12,955 nt of DNA from an uncultured Faecalibacterium sp. (GTDB taxonomy: Bacteria; Bacillota; Clostridia; Oscillospirales; Ruminococcaceae). The stretch lies in assembly GCA_934539245.1 (NCBI GenBank), contig CAKTCK010000050.1, positions 1-12,955 on the forward strand, in the 5' to 3' direction. A program made the position numbers and the translations under genes. The notes beneath the pieces were generated by a model. The model was not told the DNA's origin. It worked only from the letters and a program-made list of their open reading frames with translations, and did no database searches. This document shows, piece by piece, positions 1 to 6,404 of this stretch (its first letter is position 1; each line of letters begins with the position of its first letter).

Positions 1-112
1 TGCTTTGTTAGAATGCAGACAAGGATACAAATTCCGGGGGGCGTGCGTGGCCGTGCCAAGGTACGTTTCTTCATACATTACATCGGCACGGGATAAAAAA
101 GGAGAGTTTATT

Positions 113-283
113 ATGGCACACAAGGTTTCTGACGCATGTGTTGGCTGCGGCGCTTGCGAGGGCGCTTGCCCGGTTGGCGCTATCACCATCGAGAACGGCG
201 CTGCAGTTGTGAACGCTGATTCCTGCATCGATTGCGGTGCTTGCGAGGGTGCTTGCCCCACTGGTGCAATCGCTGCTGAATAA
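113..283 (+). CDS. 2[4Fe-4S] ferredoxin, clostridial type
   Basis: A 56-residue soluble electron carrier. Two CxxCxxCxxxCP motifs are visible: Cys9, 12, 15, 19 and Cys38, 41, 44, 48. Each motif supplies three ligands to one cubane and one to the other, as in all clostridial ferredoxins. The two halves (ACVGCGACEGACPVGAI and SCIDCGACEGACPTGAI) are near duplicates, the family's known internal repeat. The reading frame is open upstream to position 5, but I take the ATG at 113 because AAAAAAGGAGAG (95-106) sits just before it and the protein then has normal family length. It is followed directly by a strong terminator, so it is probably monocistronic. Its likely partner is the pyruvate:ferredoxin oxidoreductase at the right edge of the window; that pairing is inferred from family knowledge. 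Confidence 0.96.
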   Translation: MAHKVSDACVGCGACEGACPVGAITIENGAAVVNADSCIDCGACEGACPTGAIAAE

Positions 284-310
284 TCAGTAGTTTTTACTAA
301 AAACGCATCA

Positions 311-348
311 AAAAGGACTGCTGCACACCTGTGCAGCAGTCCTTTTTT
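311..348 (+). terminator. Intrinsic terminator of the ferredoxin gene
   Basis: GGACTGCTGCAC (315-326), loop ACCT and GTGCAGCAGTCC (331-342) form a perfect 12-bp stem. It is extended by four A-T pairs and followed by six T. It lies 28 bases after the ferredoxin stop codon. Confidence 0.95.
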
Positions 349-369
349 GTGGTATCATAAAACAAGATC

Positions 370-403
370 GTACGCATCGGGCTCCGCAGAGCCCGATGCG
401 TAC
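370..403. repeat. Perfect 15-bp palindrome, loop CGCA
   Basis: GTACGCATCGGGCTC (370-384) and its exact complement (389-403) flank the loop CGCA. There is no T-run on the + side. On the - side only the weak GATCTTGTTTT follows, so this is not a convincing terminator. It lies between the ferredoxin terminator and the methyltransferase gene, in 298 bases that otherwise hold no gene I can support. Confidence 0.85.
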
Positions 404-581
404 AAAATCAAAAATATTTTCCGCTGCACATGGCCAAAGCACACGCGGCGGCCATTCCAAATCGTCCACTGCAAAAGAGGCCCTGCGCAAAACACTGCGC
501 AGCCGCCCCGCTTTTTGTTTCATGCACAAATTCCGCAGGAAAATACCCTGCATTTTTTGGAAGGGAAACGGCACACTGTCT

Positions 582-1256
582 ATGGAACATTCTACGGAAG
601 TTTTGTATAATAGAACTATGGTCTACTGCACCCCGGAGCACCGGTTCGGCTCGGATGCGCTGCTGCTGGCACGCTTCTGCGAGCCGAAGCGCAGCCAGAA
701 AGCCGCCGACCTGTGCTCCGGCTGCGGCATCGTGGCACTGGAATGGCACGACCGGGGGCATCGCGGCCCCTGCACTGCGCTGGAATTGCAGCCCGAGGGC
801 AGCGCCCTGCTGGCGGCAGCGGTGGAAGAGCAGCAGCTTACCCACATCAGCCCCGTCTGTGCCGACCTGCGCACATGGCGGCAGGACGAGGGGCAATTTG
901 ACGTGTGCGCGTGCAATCCCCCTTATTTTACCGAGGGGCCGCAGAGCCAGAACGCCGCCCACGCCCTTGCCCGGCACGAAAACACCTGCACCTTGGAGGA
1001 TGTCTGTGCCTGCGGCTTCCGGCTGTTGAAGGACGGCGGGCGGCTGGCGCTGTGCCACCGCCCCGAGCGGCTTGCCGAGGTGCTTGCCGTGCTGCGCACC
1101 CACCGGCTGGAGCCCAAGCGGCTGGCCTTTGTGAAGAACGCCCCGGAAAACGCCCCGTGGCTGTTCCTTGTGGAAGCCCAGAAGAACCGCAAGACCGGCC
1201 TGCGGGTGGAGCCGGACGTGCTCATCCGCGCCGGTGCGGCGCTGTACGGACGATAA
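582..1256 (+). CDS. TrmN6-like tRNA1(Val) adenine-N6 methyltransferase
   Basis: A 224-residue class I SAM-dependent methyltransferase of the COG4123 type (E. coli YfiC/TrmN6, which makes m6A37 in tRNA1-Val). The family's N-terminal HRFGSDALLLA block is at 20-30, the SAM-binding motif DLCSGCGI at 43-50, the acidic ligand LELQ near 67-70, and the catalytic NPPY motif of N6-adenine methylases at 112-115. The start is uncertain. The ATG at 582 gives an N-terminus that aligns with relatives, but its GGAAGGG (559-565) is 16 bases away. The ATG at 618 is the alternative and would remove 12 residues. It is the first gene of a four-gene operon, 15 bases before rsmI, another RNA methylase. The family call is firm; the exact tRNA target is inferred. 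Confidence 0.87.
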   Translation: MEHSTEVLYNRTMVYCTPEHRFGSDALLLARFCEPKRSQKAADLCSGCGIVALEWHDRGHRGPCTALELQPEGSALLAAAVEEQQLTHISPVCADLRTWRQDEGQFDVCACNPPYFTEGPQSQNAAHALARHENTCTLEDVCACGFRLLKDGGRLALCHRPERLAEVLAVLRTHRLEPKRLAFVKNAPENAPWLFLVEAQKNRKTGLRVEPDVLIRAGAALYGR

Positions 1257-1271
1257 ATTCAGGAGGTAATT

Positions 1272-2120
1272 ATGGCAGGAACTCTCTACATCGTGGCGAC
1301 CCCCATCGGCAATCTGGAGGATATGCCGCCCCGGGTGGCTGCCACCTTTGGCGCGGCTGATTTTATTGCCGCCGAGGACACCCGTGTGACCATGAAGCTG
1401 CTGAATTATCTGGGGCTGAAAAAGCCCATGGTCAGCTACTACGAGCACGCTTTGCAGAAGGGCGAGGCCATTTTGCAGCGCATCGAGGCAGGGGAGAGCT
1501 GCGCGCTGTGCAGCGACGCCGGAATGCCCTGCGTGTCCGACCCGGGCGAGGTCATCGTGCGGGACGCGCTGGCGCGGGGCATCAAGGTGGTGCCCATCCC
1601 GGCAGCCTCTGCCTGCGTTACCGCGCTGGCGGTCTCCGGGCAGGACACCTCCCGCTGGGTGTTCGAGGGCTTTCTGCCGGTGAACCGCAAGCAGAAAAAG
1701 GAACGTCTGGCCGAGCTTTTGCAGGAAAAGCGCACCGTCATCTTTTACGAGGCGCCCCACAAGCTGCGCACCACGCTGGATGACCTGACCGCCGCCTTTG
1801 GTGCAGACCGCAGCATCACCCTTTGCCGGGAGCTGACCAAGCTCCACGAGGAGATCTGGAAAACCACCCTGGGCGAAGCCGTGGAGCACTACCGCGCCGC
1901 CGAGCCCCGGGGCGAGTATGTGCTGGTGATGGCGGGTGCGCCCGCCGGTGCCGCCGAGGAAGAGGCGCTGACACTGGAACAGGCGGCGCAGCGCGCCTTT
2001 GCGCTGACCAGCGAGGGTTTCAGCGCCTCTGCCGCCGCCAAGGCTGCTGCGCAGGGCACAGCCTATTCCAAGAGCGAAGTGTACAAGCAGCTGCTGCTGT
2101 TGCAGCAGGATGCCGAATGA
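1272..2120 (+). CDS. rsmI: 16S rRNA (cytidine1402-2'-O)-methyltransferase RsmI
   Basis: A 282-residue tetrapyrrole-methylase-fold enzyme that 2'-O-methylates C1402 in the 16S rRNA decoding centre. Length matches the family. Visible signatures: LYIVATPIGNLEDM (5-18), AAEDTR (33-38), the SAM-site block SDAGMPCVSDPG (81-92), FEGFLP (131-136), FYEAPHKL (158-165) and GEYVLVM (214-220). The usual IPGPSA segment reads IPAASA here (109-114). The start is fixed by AGGAGGT (1261-1267), four bases before the ATG. The Ala-rich C-terminus (222-262) is compositionally biased but common in this domain. It is co-transcribed with its neighbours; the next gene starts 22 bases after its stop. Confidence 0.97.
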   Translation: MAGTLYIVATPIGNLEDMPPRVAATFGAADFIAAEDTRVTMKLLNYLGLKKPMVSYYEHALQKGEAILQRIEAGESCALCSDAGMPCVSDPGEVIVRDALARGIKVVPIPAASACVTALAVSGQDTSRWVFEGFLPVNRKQKKERLAELLQEKRTVIFYEAPHKLRTTLDDLTAAFGADRSITLCRELTKLHEEIWKTTLGEAVEHYRAAEPRGEYVLVMAGAPAGAAEEEALTLEQAAQRAFALTSEGFSASAAAKAAAQGTAYSKSEVYKQLLLLQQDAE

Positions 2121-2142
2121 GTATAGAGGAGGATATTTTTCC

Positions 2143-2634
2143 GTGACAAAACTACTGGTCCTGAGCGACAGCCATGGTGCGCGTGACGCCATTGAGCGCA
2201 TTTTGAACAAAGAGCAGAACAACGTGGATGCCGTGATCTTTTTGGGGGACGGTCTGCGGGATCTGGAACAGGCGCTGGCCTTTTTCCCCCATCTGCGGGT
2301 GTATTCCGTGGCCGGCAACTGTGATTTTGGTGCACTGGAGCCGCTGGACGGCTTGGCGGGCTTTGATCAGACGGTAGTTTTCTATACGCATGGTCACATG
2401 TACGGTGTAAAATACGATCTGGATACGCTTGCGGACGCCGCCTCCGCCCGGGGCGCAGAGGTGGCGCTGTTCGGCCACTCCCATATTCCCCACGCGGAGC
2501 AGCGGGGCAAGGTGTTTTTATTCAACCCCGGCTCCTGCGGGCGCTGCTACACCGGCCCGGACACCTACGGCCTGCTGACGCTGGAAAACGGCGCAGTGAC
2601 CGCCTATGAGCACAAAGAGGTACCCAAGCAATGA
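2143..2634 (+). CDS. YfcE/MJ0936-type metallophosphoesterase
   Basis: A 163-residue calcineurin-like phosphodiesterase with a two-metal site. Expected ligands are all present: D9 and H11 (SDSHG), D36 (LGDG), N59 (AGNCD), H83 (THGH), H112 and H114 (GHSH), and the NPGS turn at 128-131. I choose the GTG at 2143, because AGAGGAGG (2125-2132) is 10 bases upstream and the protein then begins directly with the beta strand KLLVLSDSHG. An ATG at 2110 in the same frame would add 11 residues and overlap rsmI. The stop overlaps the birA start (ATGA, 2631-2634), implying translational coupling. E. coli YfcE cleaves model phosphodiesters; the physiological substrate is unknown, so function stops at phosphoesterase. 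Confidence 0.92.
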   Translation: MTKLLVLSDSHGARDAIERILNKEQNNVDAVIFLGDGLRDLEQALAFFPHLRVYSVAGNCDFGALEPLDGLAGFDQTVVFYTHGHMYGVKYDLDTLADAASARGAEVALFGHSHIPHAEQRGKVFLFNPGSCGRCYTGPDTYGLLTLENGAVTAYEHKEVPKQ

Positions 2635-3398
2635 GCATCAACGAGGTGCGCTATCTGCCGGAATGCGGCAGCACCAACGCCTATGTAAAGGAACATTTTG
2701 AGGAGTTCGGCCCGGTGGCGGCGGTGTATACCGAAAACCAGACCGCCGGGCGCGGGCGGCTTGGCCGCAGCTGGGTAAACGCCGAGGGCAAGGCGCTGTA
2801 CTACACGGTCGCCATCAAGGAGCCGCTGGCGCAGCCCGCTACCCTGCCGCTGCTGGCAAGCCTTGCGGTGCGCCGTCAGTTGCAGCTGCGCTACGGCGTG
2901 GACTGCCAGATCAAGTGGCCCAACGACCTTTTGCTGAACGGAAAAAAGATCGTGGGCATCCTGTGCGAAAGCGTGAGCTACGGCTACCAGCAGCAGGGGC
3001 GCGGCATCCTGTGCGGCATCGGCATCAACCTTGCCCAGCCGCAGAGCTATTTTGACGCCGCCGACCTGCCCCACGGCACCTCGCTGGCGCTGCAGGGCGC
3101 TGCGGTGGATCTTGCCACCGACCCCGCATGGCTGGCCGAGGGGCTGACCGACTTCGGTTTTGACCGCAGCCTGTACACCTTTGCCCGGGACGGCTTTGCG
3201 CCCTTCCGGGAGGAATACAAAGCCGCCTGCATCAATCTGGGCCGCCGGGTCACCTTTGACCTGCCGGATGGCAGTCAGGGCGCAGGCGAAGCCGTGGATG
3301 TGGACGCCGAGGGGCGTTTAGTGGTGCGCACCGACGCCGGGGAACAGCACGTTTTCACCGGGGAAGTGTCGGTGCACGGCATTTATGGGGCCGTGTAA
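2631..3398 (+). CDS. birA: Biotin-[acetyl-CoA-carboxylase] ligase, short form without HTH
   Basis: A 255-residue biotin protein ligase that makes biotinyl-AMP and transfers biotin to carboxylase carrier domains. Seen in order: STNAYVKE (14-21), the adenylate-binding loop TAGRGRLGRSW (38-48), KWPNDLLLNGKKIVGIL (95-111) holding the catalytic Lys, GIGINL (129-134), and a C-terminal SH3-like domain from about 202. It lacks the N-terminal helix-turn-helix of bifunctional BirA, so it should be a pure ligase that cannot itself repress biotin genes. The start overlaps the previous stop by four bases. It is the last gene of the operon and is followed by a terminator. Confidence 0.96.
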   Translation: MSINEVRYLPECGSTNAYVKEHFEEFGPVAAVYTENQTAGRGRLGRSWVNAEGKALYYTVAIKEPLAQPATLPLLASLAVRRQLQLRYGVDCQIKWPNDLLLNGKKIVGILCESVSYGYQQQGRGILCGIGINLAQPQSYFDAADLPHGTSLALQGAAVDLATDPAWLAEGLTDFGFDRSLYTFARDGFAPFREEYKAACINLGRRVTFDLPDGSQGAGEAVDVDAEGRLVVRTDAGEQHVFTGEVSVHGIYGAV

Positions 3399-3403
3399 TT
3401 ATA

Positions 3404-3450
3404 AAAAGGGGCAGATGCACAACCGTGCACCAGCCCCTTTTCCTTATTTT
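3404..3450 (+). terminator. Intrinsic terminator of the methyltransferase-birA operon
   Basis: AAAAGGGGC (3404-3412) pairs with GCCCCTTTT (3433-3441). Inside, TGCAC/GTGCA closes an AACC loop. TCCTTATTTTT follows. It lies six bases after the birA stop. Confidence 0.9.
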
Positions 3451-3458
3451 TAGCGAGT

Positions 3459-3504
3459 TCGCCCTCTCAGGCGCTCCCGCGCCAGATTCCCCAAAGGGAG
3501 AGCC
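3459..3504 (-). repeat. Palindromic element, copy A (degenerate)
   Basis: Read on the - strand it gives a worn first stem (CTCCC..GGGGA), then GGCGC GGGA GCGCC as second stem, then CTGAGAGGG. The second-stem loop GGGA is a GNRA tetraloop. It sits just past the birA terminator. Confidence 0.75.
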
Positions 3505-3566
3505 AAGATTTAAAGCCTGTTGCTAAAGTTTTAAGTGTAAGTGGGAAAGCTTCCGGCAGTGCTCTT

Positions 3567-3622
3567 GCCTCTCCCTTTGGGAGAGGTGGATTTGCGAAGC
3601 AAAGACGGAGAGGGCGCACGCC
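3567..3622 (+). repeat. Palindromic element, copy B
   Basis: First stem CCTCTCCC TTT GGGAGAGG. Second stem TTTGC GAA GCAAA. Tail GACGGAGAGGGC. Lies within tandem unit 1. Confidence 0.85.
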
Positions 3623-3678
3623 GTTAGTCCTGTCACTAAAGGTTCAAGCGCAACGAGAAAGTTTCCGGCAATGCTCTT

Positions 3679-3734
3679 GCCTCTCCCTTTGGGAGAGGTG
3701 GCATCGCGCAGCGATGACGGAGAGGGCGCACGCC
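3679..3734 (+). repeat. Palindromic element, copy C
   Basis: First stem as in copy B. The second stem is replaced by CATCGC GCA GCGATG. Tail GACGGAGAGGGC. Lies within tandem unit 2. Against copy B, both stem arms changed together. Confidence 0.85.
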
Positions 3735-3791
3735 GTTAGCCCTGTCGCTAAAGTTTCAAGCGCAATGAGAAACTTTCCCGCCGCGCCAAAA

Positions 3792-3840
3792 AGCTCCCCC
3801 TTTCGGGGGAGCTGGCGAACGCAGTGAGCCTGAGAGGGTT
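3792..3840 (+). repeat. Palindromic element, copy D; reverse strand forms the dacF terminator
   Basis: AGCTCCCCC TTTC GGGGGAGCT, then GGC-GA-AC GCA GT-GA-GCC, in which GA faces GA as a tandem mismatch, then CTGAGAGGGTT. It ends four bases before the dacF stop. On the - strand its first stem reads AGCTCCCCC GAAA GGGGGAGCT followed by TTTTT, a good intrinsic terminator for dacF. Confidence 0.88.
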
Positions 3841-3844
3841 TTCC

Positions 3845-5134
3845 TTATCTTCTCCGTTTCATCTGGCGGCGGCGCTGGTTGAGGGTCAACCCGCCGCAGC
3901 GCAGGGTGGCAAAGCCCAGTGCGCACAGAATCAGAATCAGGGCGCAGAGCAGCAGCAGGGTGGCTTTGATATCGGTGCGGAAATCCGACACATACTCCCG
4001 GTGGGTCACAAGGTCTACCTGTCCCACCTCGTAGCCGTCCAGATAAACGGTGGCGGTGCCCAGCTTCTGCCCCTCCTTGACGGTGGCAGAAATGCGCTCG
4101 GGCAGGTCGAAGGAATAGCTTACCTTATCATCGCTGTGGCCGTAGCCGCTGACCGGGGCGGCAGCGTACAGCTCCACGGAGGGCTCTGTGCGGCACTTGT
4201 TCAGGTCTACGGTGGTCAGCACAGTCTGGGTATCCACCAGCGGACGGTCGGCAAAGCTGGCAAAGGCCCAGTCAAAAAGGTCGTCACACTCGGCAAAAAG
4301 ATGATCCAGCGTGTCGCAGCCAAGGATCACCAGCCCGTAGCTGTGGCCGTCCTGCTGGGCAAAAGCCACGGTGCAGCGTCCTGCCAGCGTGGTAAAGCCG
4401 CCCTTGACCCACTGGACATACTCCCGGTAGTTGTCGCTCTCGCTGTTCATCAGGCTGTTGGAGCTGCTGATGGTGTGCTCTGCCTTGCGCAGATTGGTGG
4501 CTGGCAGCACATAGCTGGCGGTGCCCGCCACCTGTGCAAAGGTCTGGTTTTCCGCACAGGCGGCGACGATCTTTGCCAGATCCTGCGCGGTGGACACGTT
4601 GCCGTAGTCAAACAGGCCGTGGGCGCAGGTAAAGTTCGTGCCGGTGCAGCCCAGCTCTGCCGCTTTGGCGTTCATCTGCTGCACAAAGCCCACCACGCTG
4701 CCCGCTACGTCCCATGCAATGACGCTGGCGGCGTCGTTGGCGCTGACGATGAGCATGGCGTTCAGCAGGTCGATGCGGCGCACGGTCTCGCCGATGCGCA
4801 GCCCCATGGTGGTGCCGTTGGCGTTCTGGATATCCTTGAACTCCTGCGTTAAATCGGTGGGCACGGTCACCTCACCGTTCAGGTCCTTGCCGCTTTCCAC
4901 CAGCAGCAGGGCTGTCATCAGCTTGGTCAGGCTTGCCACATATTTCTGCTGGTCGGCGTTCTGGCTCAGGATGGTCTTGCCAGTGTCCGCGTTGAACAGA
5001 TACACTGCCTCTGTCTCGGTTGCAGTCTGGACGGGCATGGGGTATACTGCAAATACCGGCAGCACTGCGCTGACGGCGACCGCCAGCGTGAGCACCAGCG
5101 CCGCCAGACGGCGGCAGAACGTGTTATGAAGCAT
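3845..5134 (-). CDS. dacF: Serine-type D-Ala-D-Ala carboxypeptidase (DacF-like low-mass PBP)
   Basis: A 429-residue exported enzyme that removes the terminal D-Ala from peptidoglycan stem peptides. A signal peptide covers 1-29 (hydrophobic core 11-26, cleavage after VFA). Active-site motifs: SLTK (68-71, nucleophile S68), SAN (131-133) and KGG (244-246), where KTG is usual. STAQDLAKI (181-189) is also typical. A PBP5-C-like beta domain spans about 300-385, and a membrane helix at 391-411 precedes a very basic tail (RRRQMKRRR). Such a C-terminal anchor is typical of membrane-bound relatives. The start is set by AAGGGGG (5143-5149) about eight bases before the ATG. It is divergent from the carbonic anhydrase-like gene. 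I see no clear -35/-10 pair. Confidence 0.93.
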   Translation of the reverse strand: MLHNTFCRRLAALVLTLAVAVSAVLPVFAVYPMPVQTATETEAVYLFNADTGKTILSQNADQQKYVASLTKLMTALLLVESGKDLNGEVTVPTDLTQEFKDIQNANGTTMGLRIGETVRRIDLLNAMLIVSANDAASVIAWDVAGSVVGFVQQMNAKAAELGCTGTNFTCAHGLFDYGNVSTAQDLAKIVAACAENQTFAQVAGTASYVLPATNLRKAEHTISSSNSLMNSESDNYREYVQWVKGGFTTLAGRCTVAFAQQDGHSYGLVILGCDTLDHLFAECDDLFDWAFASFADRPLVDTQTVLTTVDLNKCRTEPSVELYAAAPVSGYGHSDDKVSYSFDLPERISATVKEGQKLGTATVYLDGYEVGQVDLVTHREYVSDFRTDIKATLLLLCALILILCALGFATLRCGGLTLNQRRRQMKRRR

Positions 5135-5242
5135 GAGCGTACCCCCTTGAATTCCGCTCCGGCAAAACCGGCGCGCACATTTTTTATTCCTTACCTATAA
5201 GAATACCATAAAAGAACCAAAAGAGAAAGGTGGTTTTTAACA

Positions 5243-5761
5243 ATGTTCTTATCCTTTTGTGGAAAAACGCCCCGCGATGAAGGCGCAGCCTTTGTAGCGC
5301 CCAGCGCTACGGTGCAGGGGGATGTGGTCTTGAAGCCCGGCTCCACCGTCTGGTACGGCGCGGTGCTGCGCGGCGATGACGGCACCCTGACCATCGGCAA
5401 AAACAGCAACGTACAGGACAATGCGGTGCTGCACTGCGACATCGGCGGCTGCGTGACCCTTGGCGAAAACGTCACGGTAGGGCACTGCGCCCTGGTGCAC
5501 GGCTGCACCGTAGGGGACGGTAGTCTGATCGGGATGCACGCCACATTGCTGAACCATTGCGTGGTGGGCAAAAACTGCATCATCGGGGCAGGGGCGCTGG
5601 TGCCGGAAGGCATGGTCATCCCGGACAACTCGGTGGCGGTGGGCGTGCCCGCCCGGGTCATCAAGCAGGTGAGCGCCGCGCAGGTGGAAGCCAATCTGCA
5701 CAACGCCGCGCACTATGTAGAGCACGGAAAACTGCACGCAGAGCAGATGAAAAAAGGGTGA
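5243..5761 (+). CDS. Gamma carbonic anhydrase-like hexapeptide-repeat protein
   Basis: A 172-residue left-handed beta-helix protein of the YrdA/PaaY/CaiE group. Hexapeptide turns run from about 18 to 140 (for example VAPSATVQGDVVL, IGKNSNVQDNAVL, VGKNCIIGAGALV). The three zinc-ligand histidines of gamma carbonic anhydrases are present: H64 (AVLH), H81 (VGHC) and H86 (LVHGC). An amphipathic C-terminal helix (145-170) closes the trimer in relatives. Start: GAAAGGTGG (5224-5232) is 10 bases upstream of the ATG. Many members show no measurable carbonic anhydrase activity, so the reaction is uncertain while the fold and metal site are clear. No terminator follows immediately; the first plausible one is at 5961-5983. 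Confidence 0.92.
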   Translation: MFLSFCGKTPRDEGAAFVAPSATVQGDVVLKPGSTVWYGAVLRGDDGTLTIGKNSNVQDNAVLHCDIGGCVTLGENVTVGHCALVHGCTVGDGSLIGMHATLLNHCVVGKNCIIGAGALVPEGMVIPDNSVAVGVPARVIKQVSAAQVEANLHNAAHYVEHGKLHAEQMKKG

Positions 5762-5805
5762 GAGTGCGGCGCTGCGCGGGGGAAGTTTCTGCTTGCCGAG
5801 GGATG

Positions 5806-6066
5806 TTCTCTTTTGACACCAAAAGAGAAGAAAAGTGCGGCGGTGCCTGCAAGGCATGAAAGCCCCAGTGGGGCTTTCAAGTCGCAGACCGGTTTGCGAA
5901 GCAAATGCTGTGCGTTCAGCACAGCAAGGTCACAGCGATTTCGACGCGCTGGAGCCACGAAAAAGGGGCTGCTCGCCCCTTTTAACCCCAAAGAAGTGGG
6001 CTACACCGGAAAAAACTGAAGATTCACGCCTGTTCGGCGTGAAGATCTTTTAACCGTTTTTTCCGG
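5806..6066. other. Array of seven hairpins in intergenic DNA
   Basis: Perfect or near-perfect stems follow one another: TTCTCTTTTG with loop ACAC (5806-5829); TGCCT with loop GCA (5844-5856); TGAAAGCCCC with loop AGT (5857-5879); TTTGC with loop GAA (5893-5905); TGCTGTGC with loop GTTCA (5906-5926); AAAAGGGGC with loop TGCTC, followed by TTTT (5961-5983); and a nested long stem with outer arms CCGGAAAAAAC/GTTTTTTCCGG and inner TTCACGCC/GGCGTGAA (6006-6066). I see no supported gene here. Confidence 0.8.
5961..5985 (+). terminator. Possible terminator downstream of the carbonic anhydrase-like gene
   Basis: AAAAGGGGC (5961-5969), loop TGCTC, GCCCCTTTT (5975-5983). The T-run is part of the stem and short, and it lies 200 bases after the gene. 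It is also part of the hairpin array. Confidence 0.5.
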
Positions 6067-6079
6067 CTCCGCCGATTTG

Positions 6080-6121
6080 AAACCCCTCAGTCGCTGCGCG
6101 ACAGCTCCCCCCGGGGAGCGA
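6080..6121 (-). repeat. Palindromic element, copy E
   Basis: On the - strand: GCTCCCC GG GGGGAGC, second stem GTCGC GCA GCGAC, tail TGAGGGGTT. Confidence 0.83.
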
Positions 6122-6174
6122 GCATGCCCACAAACTTTACTGTTTAACCAGAAACTTTACCTCCACCGCAAAAA

Positions 6175-6224
6175 AGCTCCCCCTTCGGGGGAGCTGGCAT
6201 CGCGTAGCGATGACTGAGAGGGTT
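6175..6224 (+). repeat. Palindromic element, copy F
   Basis: AGCTCCCCC TTC GGGGGAGCT, second stem CATCGC GTA GCGATG, tail ACTGAGAGGGTT. On the - strand the first stem is followed by TTTTTT, so it can also act as a - strand terminator. Confidence 0.88.
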
Positions 6225-6226
6225 AA

Positions 6227-6279
6227 GGCTCCCTCCCCGAGGGAGCTGGCAAAACCGTCAGGTTTTGACTGAGGGAGTT
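6227..6279 (+). repeat. Palindromic element, copy G (GGGAGTT subfamily)
   Basis: GGCTCCCT CCCCG AGGGAGC, second stem CAAAACC GTCA GGTTTTG, tail ACTGAGGGAGTT. It lies in direct tandem with copy F and is almost identical to copy K, 3 kb away. Confidence 0.88.
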
Positions 6280-6369
6280 CAGTTTTTCTTCTTAAACGTT
6301 TCATTTTGTATTTTTTTCGCACTGCGGTACAAAGTTTCAAGGACTTTCTTGAATTTTCACAGAAATGTA

Positions 6370-6398
6370 ATGACTTTTTTCGTAAAATCGGGTATACT
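6370..6398 (+). promoter_or_regulatory. Promoter of candidate small RNA copy 1
   Basis: The -10 box TATACT (6393-6398) is preceded at 17 bases by ATGACT (6370-6375), a 4/6 match to TTGACA. The surrounding 90 bases are AT-rich, unlike the neighbouring DNA. The same TATACT box occurs at the equivalent place before the second RNA copy. Confidence 0.65.
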
Positions 6399-6404
6399 GT
6401 ATCT

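Larger units (their letters stand above)
3516..3778 (+). repeat. Tandem repeat, 113 + 112 bp units plus a partial third
   Basis: Units start at the CCTGT at 3516, 3629 and 3741. Each unit begins CCTGTyrCTAAAG, passes through GAGAAAGTTTCCGGCA or a variant, and ends in GCGCACGCCGTTAG. Each full unit carries one copy of the palindromic element (B and C). The third is cut off after about 38 bases, where copy D follows. There are no reading frames of note. Confidence 0.88.

Noticed and set aside
483..520. Hairpin CTGCGCA/TGCGCAG followed at a distance by CTTTTTG
   Set aside because: The T-run is separated from the 7-bp stem by nine bases, and no transcript is expected to end there; too weak to call a terminator.
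606..611. TATAAT followed by an ATG at 618, suggesting a leaderless start
   Set aside because: The hexamer is also codons Leu-Tyr-Asn of the family-like N-terminus; the hexamer 17 bases upstream (TGGAAC) matches TTGACA at only three of six positions. Kept only as an alternative start.
408..2318. A 636-codon - strand frame opposite the methyltransferase and rsmI
   Set aside because: It is the mirror of high-GC coding DNA; the + strand has clear family motifs and ribosome binding sites, and this frame shows none.
3516..3840. CRISPR array, considered because of regularly spaced palindromes
   Set aside because: Units are tandem 112-113-bp repeats with no unique spacers between short repeats, and no cas genes are present.
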